DNA of 23,046 nucleotides from Sphingomonadales bacterium UBA7473 (lineage in GTDB: Bacteria; Pseudomonadota; Alphaproteobacteria; Sphingomonadales; Sphingomonadaceae): positions 19,509-42,554 of the forward strand of contig DLOX01000211.1 in the NCBI GenBank assembly GCA_002478575.1. The letters run 5' to 3'. Below, in pieces: positions 1-6,368 of the stretch. The notes beneath the pieces were generated by a model, which was not told the origin of the DNA, made no database searches, and saw only the letters and a program-made list of their open reading frames with translations. Position 1 is the first letter of the stretch; every line of letters begins with the position of its first letter. Both the position numbers and the translations under genes were made by a program.

Positions 1-1887
1 GTTCCCGCGCGCGATCCCAACAAGGGGCTCGACAACTTCATCGGGCGCGTGACTTTGGACTGGAAGCCGTCATCGGCGTTTTCGGCCAATCTCAAGCTCG
101 ATTACAACCGCCAGCGCAGCGAGACGCTGCTGGGCTTCACCGACATCTTCTGCGGCGGCGACGGGCTGCCCGATCCATCGGTGCTGGCGGTGTTCGGCGT
201 GTCGTTTGCCCCCACCCACAATTGCAACATCAACGACAGCCGCTTTCCAACGCCCGATGGCAATGCCGCCATCAATGTCGTGCCGACCGGCACCGTCGGC
301 GCTGACCGCGCGGACATTTCGCAGGCGTTCAACGATACCGACATCTTCTTCGGCCGCCTGAACTTCGATGTCGACCTCTCAGATTCGCTGACCTTCTCTT
401 CAGTCAGTGGGATCATGAAACTCGATTCAGTCGACTTTGACAGCTATAGCTATGTTGGCGTTGGACCAGCTTTCAATCCAAATGGCGCCCCGGTTGGGGC
501 AATCGCTCCTACTCTTGCAGCCATAAACACTCCGGGCCGGGCATTGGGCATGGGATCAAGCGATCCGCGCAATAAGACTGACCAATATTCGCAAGAATTT
601 GGTCTTTCCAGCGACTATGATGGAAGCTTCAATTTCAAGCTTGGCGCTTTTTATGAGTGGCGTGAACTTGATTTCGATACAGCCCAACAGGCTGTAAACA
701 TTTCAATCATCGCCCCCGATCCGATCACGGGCAACACCTATGATTATTTCAAGAAGCACAAGACGAAGACAGATACTGTGTCCCTGTTTGGCAGCATCTA
801 TTTCGATATAACTGATCAGCTGGAATTGGCTGGCGGTTTGCGTTGGACCAAGGAGAATAAGACCAACACGATCACCGTTCCCTACGTTCACCGCTTCTTA
901 GGCCCAGGCCCAGCATTTATCGGCAGTGGCTTCTTCTCGGGTCCAATCAAATTCAGGGACACAAATGTGTCTCCAGAAGTCTCGTTGCGGTACAAGGCGA
1001 CCGATGACATCAGCATCTATGCCGCTTACAAAACAGGCTTTAAATCAGGCGGCATCGACAACTCTGCTTTGCCATCGAACAGCCTGAGCCAAGCTGCGCT
1101 CACCGGGAATTTCGGTTCGCTCATCTATAAGTCTGAAACGGCAAAGGGTGGTGAACTTGGTGCCAAGATGCAGTTTGCAAACCGCTCGATCACCCTCAAC
1201 TTGTCGGGCTTCAACTATGTGTTCAAGAATCTGCAGCTGCAGAACTTCAACTCGACTACGGTTCAGTTCGTTACGTTCAACGCATCTGAGCTGACCAGCC
1301 GAGGCGTCGATCTGGACTTCGCATGGAGAACGCCAATCGAAGGTCTGAATTTCTCGGGTGGCATGGCCTATACCAGCGCGAAATTCACCGATGACTTGTT
1401 CATCGGTCGCAATCCCGACCCTGCACTTCCAGCCGGAGTGACGAACGAAAACCTGCGGGGCAGAGACGTGTCGCGCGCTCCAAAATTTGCGGGCAATATA
1501 GCCTTCGATTGGACGGCAGAGGTTAGCGATGGATTGGCATTCGGCCTGAATGGCAACATGGCCTATTCCAGCTCATATTGGACAGCCAATAACTCCAACT
1601 TCACGATTGAAGAACGCCGGTTCGGTGACTTCAAACAGAAGGGTTATGTGACATTCGATGGAAGCGTATCCATTAGCGACCCTGACAAGAAGTGGAAGCT
1701 GGCCCTGATTGGTGTGAACCTGACCAACAAGACCTATGTGCTCACAAGCGGCACTCGGCCATTTGCGGCACCAGCAGGCGGCTTGGGTGTGCCAGGTTCG
1801 GCAACATTCGTTCCCCAAGGCGACGACCTCGTGGTCAACATGAACCGCGGTCGTCAACTCTTTGTGGAGGCTAGCTTTAAGTTCTGA
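1..1887 (+). CDS. TonB-dependent receptor, C-terminal part (5' end outside window)
   Basis: This is the beta-barrel portion of an outer-membrane TonB-dependent receptor, which imports a substrate into the periplasm using TonB/ExbBD energy. The reading frame is open from base 1, so the signal peptide, TonB box and plug domain lie to the left. The GTG at 49 is an internal codon, not a start. The protein shows alternating amphipathic beta strands separated by polar loops, the barrel segment YAAYKTGFKSGGID, a late VNLTNKTYV segment, and a terminal FVEASFKF strand ending in Phe. A C-terminal Phe is the usual signature for BAM-dependent barrel insertion. The cargo cannot be told from the sequence. 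Its place beside a Rieske/molybdopterin/FAD catabolic cluster suggests uptake of that pathway's substrate, which is inference. Base composition changes sharply near 360-400 (see findings). A terminator follows directly. Confidence 0.93.
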   Translation, partial: VPARDPNKGLDNFIGRVTLDWKPSSAFSANLKLDYNRQRSETLLGFTDIFCGGDGLPDPSVLAVFGVSFAPTHNCNINDSRFPTPDGNAAINVVPTGTVGADRADISQAFNDTDIFFGRLNFDVDLSDSLTFSSVSGIMKLDSVDFDSYSYVGVGPAFNPNGAPVGAIAPTLAAINTPGRALGMGSSDPRNKTDQYSQEFGLSSDYDGSFNFKLGAFYEWRELDFDTAQQAVNISIIAPDPITGNTYDYFKKHKTKTDTVSLFGSIYFDITDQLELAGGLRWTKENKTNTITVPYVHRFLGPGPAFIGSGFFSGPIKFRDTNVSPEVSLRYKATDDISIYAAYKTGFKSGGIDNSALPSNSLSQAALTGNFGSLIYKSETAKGGELGAKMQFANRSITLNLSGFNYVFKNLQLQNFNSTTVQFVTFNASELTSRGVDLDFAWRTPIEGLNFSGGMAYTSAKFTDDLFIGRNPDPALPAGVTNENLRGRDVSRAPKFAGNIAFDWTAEVSDGLAFGLNGNMAYSSSYWTANNSNFTIEERRFGDFKQKGYVTFDGSVSISDPDKKWKLALIGVNLTNKTYVLTSGTRPFAAPAGGLGVPGSATFVPQGDDLVVNMNRGRQLFVEASFKF

Positions 1888-1916
1888 TCGCTCGCAAAGG
1901 AAGATCAAAATAATGG

Positions 1917-1947
1917 TGCCGCTCCAGTTTTGGGGCGGCATTTTTTT
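1917..1947 (+). terminator. Intrinsic terminator after the TonB receptor
   Basis: A 9-bp stem, TGCCGCTCC (1917-1925) against GGGGCGGCA (1932-1940) with one G-T wobble, encloses a 6-nt loop and is followed by seven T (1941-1947). It begins 29 bp after the receptor stop codon. On the minus strand the hairpin is followed by a weaker T-rich run, so it might also stop transcripts of the minus-strand operon that ends at 2153. Confidence 0.85.
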
Positions 1948-2010
1948 GGCCCGCAAGGCTTTGGACAAGCGAGCTTCACTGAGGTAAACTGACGTTCGTT
2001 GAAACAGCGC

Positions 2011-2123
2011 CGTCGTCCCGGACTTCGATCCGGGATCCATGCCTCAATATCCGTCAGGCGCTGGATGCATCCAGCTTGTGTCGAAAAGTGAGGCATGGAC
2101 TCCGGGGCAATCCCGGAGTGACG
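2011..2123. repeat. Intergenic palindromic repeat of sphingomonad type
   Basis: This 113-bp imperfect inverted repeat has outer arms beginning CGTCGTCCCGGA and ending TCCCGGAGTGACG. It has perfect inner arms TCCATGCCTCA (2036-2046) and TGAGGCATGGA (2089-2099). Inside sits a perfect 16-bp palindrome, GCTGGATGCATCCAGC (2060-2075). The GTC-TCCCGGAC...GATCCGGGATCCA type of sequence is recalled as a dispersed intergenic element in sphingomonads and other alphaproteobacteria. It could fold into a long hairpin between the receptor and the 3' end of the molybdopterin gene. No other copy was noticed in this window. Confidence 0.7.
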
Positions 2124-2152
2124 CAGGTGACTTAAACTTTAAGCGAAGCGCC

Positions 2153-4294
2153 CTAAGCCGCCGCGATCCTCACGGGGATGGCGCTTTGCAACACCATGCC
2201 TGTTATCGGATCATAACCATCGGCATCATCGATCAGACGGTTGGTTGAACCGCCCTTCTGATGCACATCATCCTTGCCCGCATCATCATCGCCCCAGGCA
2301 TGAGACATGGAGATCACGCCGCGCCGCACTTTGTCGCTGGCTTGCGTCACTGCGAAAATCGACGCGACGCTGGAGCTAATCTCGATCACATCGCCGTCCG
2401 CTATAGACAGTGCAGCCAGATCATCGGGATGGAGGAAGGCCGGATTGGTTGGCATCTTCTTGATCAGATGCGGGAAGGTGTGCCCATTGCTATTGTAGCG
2501 ATGCTTTGACCGGCGCGAGATCAGGCGGAAATCAAAGCCAGCGGCTTCCGGCGCGTTGGCGGCATATGCCTTAAACTCATTCGGCATTGCCCCTGCATCC
2601 AGATGGAACTTCTCCGACGCATCAGGGTCTGCTGCTTCGATGGTGCGATGCTCTTCAGGATAGAAGAGGGCTCCGCCAGGCGTCGCCGACGCTTGAGAGT
2701 CGGCCCGCGCTTTGCTTGGGGCGACCAAGCAACCGTGTGAGATCAGATCAAGCATCGTCATCTTGTCCGGGCAACTCTCCATCGAACATTCCCCGCCGGG
2801 GAGTTTCAGTTGCAGCCCCAAATGCTTGGCCAGCCACCAAAGCATCTCATATTCGTCCATCGTGTCACCGGGCGGTGGCACCATGGCTTCAGTATAATGG
2901 GCATAGGGCTCTTCACAGAAAGGCTGAGACACATTGTTTATGTCTTCGCGCTCCAGACACATGCTGGGCGCAAGGATCAGGTCAGCCCGCTTGGCACTGG
3001 CTGACATCCAAGGATCAATCTGAATGAAGAGATCAAGCGTATCGAGCGCCTTTCTGACCTTCCTCTGATTGGGGAAAGCAATCTCCGGATTGCCTCCGAT
3101 GGAGATCAAGACCTTCACTTGGCCTTCGCCGAGCGTCAAAATCTCGTCCGCCAATACAGGGCACGGCATTTCTTGGCCGAGCTTGCCGATCCCCCTTATC
3201 CGGGACTGCGCAAAGCCTTCACCGAACATCGGAACGGGGGGGGCGACTTGCGCCTTCTTGGCACCTGCCGCGAAGGGCATGAAGACCATAGGATTGGCGA
3301 CCTTGTCGCCTTCTTGATTGAAGCGCGCGCAGATGATGTTGAGCGCACAAACCAGATATTCGGTCAACGTGCCTTGGCCTGCCATCTCAGGGCCAGTGCC
3401 AGTCACGACCTTGCCCTTCGTGGCCTTTGCAAAGACACGCGCCGTTTCAATCAGCTGATCCTTGTCAATGCCAGCACGAGCAGCCGCGATATCAGGCGTG
3501 AAGTCCTTGACCGCATCAGCCAGATCATCAAATCCGTCGACAAAGGCCGAGACGAAATTGCGATCATAAAGTCCTTCGGCAATGATCACGTTGAGCATGC
3601 CGCCGAGCAGCGCAGGATCTTCGCCCGGCTTCACCTGAAGATGGATGTCCGCCTGCACGCTGATGTCGCACTCGCGCGGATCAGCGACGATAATCTTGGT
3701 GCCCCGCGCCTTGGCATCCCGCAGGCGCTTTGAAGGAGAAAAAGGCGGCAGGCCGCCTGACGGCGAATAGTGCGAGACCAACGGATTATTGCCAACAAAC
3801 ATGACAACATCGGATTCTTCAAAATTGTTGGGCCCGCCCATCCATTGGCCATAGCGGGCGTTGGTGAAGACCTTCGCAGGCTGATCAACGGTCACGCTCG
3901 TATAATAATTCCGCGTCCCAATTGCTTCCGCGAGCGCAAAGCTGGTTCCAAGCACAGCGCTATTTTGGAAGGCGTTGGTGCCGCAATAAAGCGCAATGCT
4001 ATGCGGACCATGTTCAGCGATAATCTCTTTGATGCGAGCCGCAGCAAAGGCCAGCGCGTCAGCGGTTGAGATTTCTTCCATCTGGCCATCGCGACGGATC
4101 AGTGGCTTTAACAAGCGTTCGGGTAGATTGTGCATGTCGACCATCTGCCGACCCTTGACGCAGGTATATCCGCCAAACAGCTTATTGTCTGGATCAGCCC
4201 GCAGCGCGACGACCTTATCATCCTCAACATCGACAAGCATCGCGCAGCTGGCATGGCAGAATCTGCAGAATGTGCGGCGTGTCTCGCGAGTCAT
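2153..4294 (-). CDS. Molybdopterin-dependent oxidoreductase with [4Fe-4S] cluster
   Basis: This is a 713-aa DMSO-reductase/formate-dehydrogenase-superfamily enzyme (bis-MGD, molybdenum or tungsten). The N-terminal iron-sulfur motif is C10-x2-C13-x3-C17-x27-C45, followed by Lys47 as in formate dehydrogenase and NapA types. The central MopB region runs to about residue 560. The C-terminal dinucleotide-binding domain occupies about 595-713 (HTFPHLIKKMPTNPAFLHPDD and onward). No Tat signal precedes the cluster, so it should be cytoplasmic. The ATG has a good Shine-Dalgarno, AGGAGA, 6 nt upstream. It lies 72 bp downstream of a Rieske gene on the same strand, so the two are probably cotranscribed. 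The region where the Mo-ligating Cys/Sec/Ser is expected (VDQPAKVF, about 136-143) shows none of these residues. Substrate and electron partner are unknown; no small subunit is adjacent. Confidence 0.88.
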   Translation of the reverse strand: MTRETRRTFCRFCHASCAMLVDVEDDKVVALRADPDNKLFGGYTCVKGRQMVDMHNLPERLLKPLIRRDGQMEEISTADALAFAAARIKEIIAEHGPHSIALYCGTNAFQNSAVLGTSFALAEAIGTRNYYTSVTVDQPAKVFTNARYGQWMGGPNNFEESDVVMFVGNNPLVSHYSPSGGLPPFSPSKRLRDAKARGTKIIVADPRECDISVQADIHLQVKPGEDPALLGGMLNVIIAEGLYDRNFVSAFVDGFDDLADAVKDFTPDIAAARAGIDKDQLIETARVFAKATKGKVVTGTGPEMAGQGTLTEYLVCALNIICARFNQEGDKVANPMVFMPFAAGAKKAQVAPPVPMFGEGFAQSRIRGIGKLGQEMPCPVLADEILTLGEGQVKVLISIGGNPEIAFPNQRKVRKALDTLDLFIQIDPWMSASAKRADLILAPSMCLEREDINNVSQPFCEEPYAHYTEAMVPPPGDTMDEYEMLWWLAKHLGLQLKLPGGECSMESCPDKMTMLDLISHGCLVAPSKARADSQASATPGGALFYPEEHRTIEAADPDASEKFHLDAGAMPNEFKAYAANAPEAAGFDFRLISRRSKHRYNSNGHTFPHLIKKMPTNPAFLHPDDLAALSIADGDVIEISSSVASIFAVTQASDKVRRGVISMSHAWGDDDAGKDDVHQKGGSTNRLIDDADGYDPITGMVLQSAIPVRIAAA

Positions 4295-4366
4295 GTCTAG
4301 TCTCCTAATTGTCTCGCACTCTATCCCTTCTCACCAGCGCTTTAACTGCCATATTAGAGGGGAAAG

Positions 4367-5704
4367 CTAGCGCGCCATCCAGTCTTCCAATGTCTCATGA
4401 AAATAGCGCATCCGGCTTTCCTGCCCTGCCAGATAGTCACGCTTATAGCCACGCGAATGAAGGCCGCGCTGTTGCCCAGACCAAATTGCAACATCCTCAT
4501 CAATGGCGGGCCCAGCCGAAACCTTGTCGGAAGGGCCTTGGACATGTTGAGCCGGCGTATCGATCGACACATGCTCACCCATGACCCACGAATAATATTC
4601 CGTCGCCCCTTTTGGGAAGAGCGTCATATACCACATGTCAAAATAGCATTTCTCTGGGTCAGACTCATGCGGCCGCGCGCGGAGCCAGATGTTGCCATCA
4701 GGCTTCAGGCTGAAGGAGAGATTGGGGAAGATCGTATAGTGCCAATTATCGGTCAGCTGATCATCGTGGTAGCTTGAGAAATCAAAGCCCTTCTCTGCGC
4801 CCAGCTTCCGCTTTTGCTTCTGCAGATCGCGCCGGATGTTGCGGGTCTTTCCGCCGCGATAGTCATCAGGGTTCAGTTCCCAAAGCTTCATTTCCTGACC
4901 GAGTGAGGCCAATGTTTCATTCTCGCCGCCCTTCACAACATCCGCAGGGCCGGCACCCGGCATGAACATCCGACAATGGCCTTCGGGATAATGATCGAAC
5001 TGGCAGTGTTTATGCCCATATTCGAGGACGAATTTCGTGCTCGGATGCACGAAGGGCACATGGTAAGACTCGCTGAAATTATCCTGCACCAGCTTCCAGT
5101 TGAAATCGCCTTCAACCGTCACCCAATGGGTGCGGACCATATCTTCCATGGGGTAGGAATCGATTTGATCGGCGATTGGACCAAGAAAGGTTTTCAGTGG
5201 GGCACAGTCCGTATCCATGTTGAACCAGACAAAGCCTGCCCAAACCTCGCATTGAATTTCAACAATGTTGAGCTTTCCGCATGGGCTGCCTTGACCAAAA
5301 TCCGCTTCATCGGGAACAGTCTTCAGCGTGCCTTCCAGATCATAGGCCCAACCATGATAGGGGCAAGTCAGCATCCGCGTATTGCCCGAAGGCTCAGCCA
5401 TCAATTGCATGCCACGATGCTGGCACACATTGTAAAAGGCCCGAATTTTGTCGTCATTTCCGCGCGTGCACAGGATGGTCTCTCGACCAAGCGACGTGGT
5501 AATATAGTCACCTGTTTTGGTCAGCTCCCGTTGCAAGCCTGCAATCTGCCAGGTCTTCGTCCAGATCTTATCCCATTCGCGATCCATGAACTCTTTGGAG
5601 TAATAGCGGTCCGGTGTGATTGGCGTGCCCCGCAATTTGGGTTCGGGTTGCTTGGACACATCCGCGAGTTGTCTCATCAACTCACCTGAATCATGGTCAG
5701 CCAT
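4367..5704 (-). CDS. Rieske non-heme iron oxygenase, alpha subunit
   Basis: This is a 445-aa ring-hydroxylating/demethylating oxygenase large subunit. The Rieske [2Fe-2S] motif is C94-x-H96...C114-x2-H117 (VCQHRG, then TCPYHGW). The mononuclear-iron site is in the FSESYHVPFVH segment, with His215 and His220; Asp384 in the EDVAIW segment is the likely third ligand. The residue three before the first His is Glu212, where classical aromatic dioxygenases carry Asp. An upstream TTG at 5728 gives a longer frame, but the ATG at 5704 has AGGA 6 nt upstream and is preferred. The molybdopterin gene follows 72 bp downstream. An NTF2-fold protein, the fold also used by dioxygenase beta subunits, is divergent at 5841. 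No ferredoxin or reductase is nearby. The substrate could be an aromatic acid or an N-methyl compound. Confidence 0.9.
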   Translation of the reverse strand: MADHDSGELMRQLADVSKQPEPKLRGTPITPDRYYSKEFMDREWDKIWTKTWQIAGLQRELTKTGDYITTSLGRETILCTRGNDDKIRAFYNVCQHRGMQLMAEPSGNTRMLTCPYHGWAYDLEGTLKTVPDEADFGQGSPCGKLNIVEIQCEVWAGFVWFNMDTDCAPLKTFLGPIADQIDSYPMEDMVRTHWVTVEGDFNWKLVQDNFSESYHVPFVHPSTKFVLEYGHKHCQFDHYPEGHCRMFMPGAGPADVVKGGENETLASLGQEMKLWELNPDDYRGGKTRNIRRDLQKQKRKLGAEKGFDFSSYHDDQLTDNWHYTIFPNLSFSLKPDGNIWLRARPHESDPEKCYFDMWYMTLFPKGATEYYSWVMGEHVSIDTPAQHVQGPSDKVSAGPAIDEDVAIWSGQQRGLHSRGYKRDYLAGQESRMRYFHETLEDWMAR

Positions 5705-5840
5705 CTCAAGTCCTCTCACTACACCCAATGTGAGTCACACTTAGCCCTGCGACATCTTGGGACACATTGCCAAAATGGACAGTTAAATCGAACGGGCCGC
5801 CCCCTATTCTCATCGTAGGTTGAGATGAGAGGAAAGAGGC
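5705..5840. promoter_or_regulatory. Divergent promoter region between the Rieske and SnoaL-like genes
   Basis: This 136-bp divergent intergenic region must carry outward promoters for both genes. It contains a perfect inverted repeat TGTGA-G-TCACA (5729-5739), 25 bp from the Rieske start codon, which is an operator candidate. I could not fix -35/-10 boxes with confidence. The plus-strand gene has a strong purine-rich ribosome site, GAGGAAAGAGG, ending just before its ATG. Confidence 0.45.
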
Positions 5841-6368
5841 ATGGCGTTGTCCACCGAGCTAGAAGCTGTCATTCGGCAGACCGCTGACCGACAAGAAATT
5901 GCTCAAGTCATCCTCCGCGTGGCAAGGGCCATTGACCGGCAAGACAAAGCGCTTTTGGATGATTGTTTTCACCCTGATGCAACCGATGATCATGGGATGT
6001 TTAAAGGCACAGCGGCCGAGTTTTCGGCTTGGGTGATGGACCTCCTGAAAATCTATGAGCGAACCCAGCATATCATCGCCAATCAGCTGATCGAGCTTGA
6101 TGGAGATCGTGCGGCCTGTGAATCTTACTTCCATGCCCATCATGTGATGAAGACTGAGCAGGGCATGATCAATGTCATCGCCGCTGGTCGCTATCTTGAT
6201 CGATTAGAGCGGCGCAATGGGGTTTGGAAAATCACCCATCGCGGCGTCGTCTATGATTGGAACCGAGTCGATCCATCAACCGATCAATGGACCGAAGGGC
6301 CCGTCGCTGCTGCCCTTGAACGCGGGCAAGCGTCGACCGATGACCCTTCCTACGCGCTCTTTCGCTAG
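5841..6368 (+). CDS. SnoaL-like / NTF2-fold protein
   Basis: This 175-aa soluble protein has the SnoaL_4/scytalone-dehydratase-like layout. An N-terminal helix (LEAVIRQTADRQEIAQVILRV) is followed by the RAIDRQDKALLDDCFHPDATDDHGMFKG segment, then a curved sheet with HIIANQLIELDGDRAACESYFHAHH and a final WKITHRGVVYDW strand. The pocket Asp and His residues typical of dehydratase or cyclase members (D46, D49, D50, H51 and H99-H100 regions) are present, but their role is not established. Such proteins often act as small dehydratases, isomerases or hydrolases. The same fold is used for Rieske dioxygenase beta subunits, so partnership with the divergent Rieske alpha subunit is possible but unproven. 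The start is clear, with a strong GGAAAGAGG upstream. Its TAG stop interlocks with the stop of the convergent fadH gene. Confidence 0.8.
   Translation: MALSTELEAVIRQTADRQEIAQVILRVARAIDRQDKALLDDCFHPDATDDHGMFKGTAAEFSAWVMDLLKIYERTQHIIANQLIELDGDRAACESYFHAHHVMKTEQGMINVIAAGRYLDRLERRNGVWKITHRGVVYDWNRVDPSTDQWTEGPVAAALERGQASTDDPSYALFR

Noticed and set aside
2131..2143. CTTAAA-C-TTTAAG inverted repeat as a terminator for the molybdopterin gene
   Set aside because: The stem is all A/T except its ends and no T-tract follows in the minus direction, so it is too weak for an intrinsic terminator.
5705..5728. N-terminal extension of the left Rieske gene from a TTG at 5728
   Set aside because: The ATG at 5704 has AGGA at good spacing. 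The extension adds eight residues without family support and would use a rare start codon.
5729..5739. CRP binding site
   Set aside because: CRP half-sites TGTGA/TCACA are separated by 6 bp; here only one base separates them, so it is reported only as a generic operator candidate.
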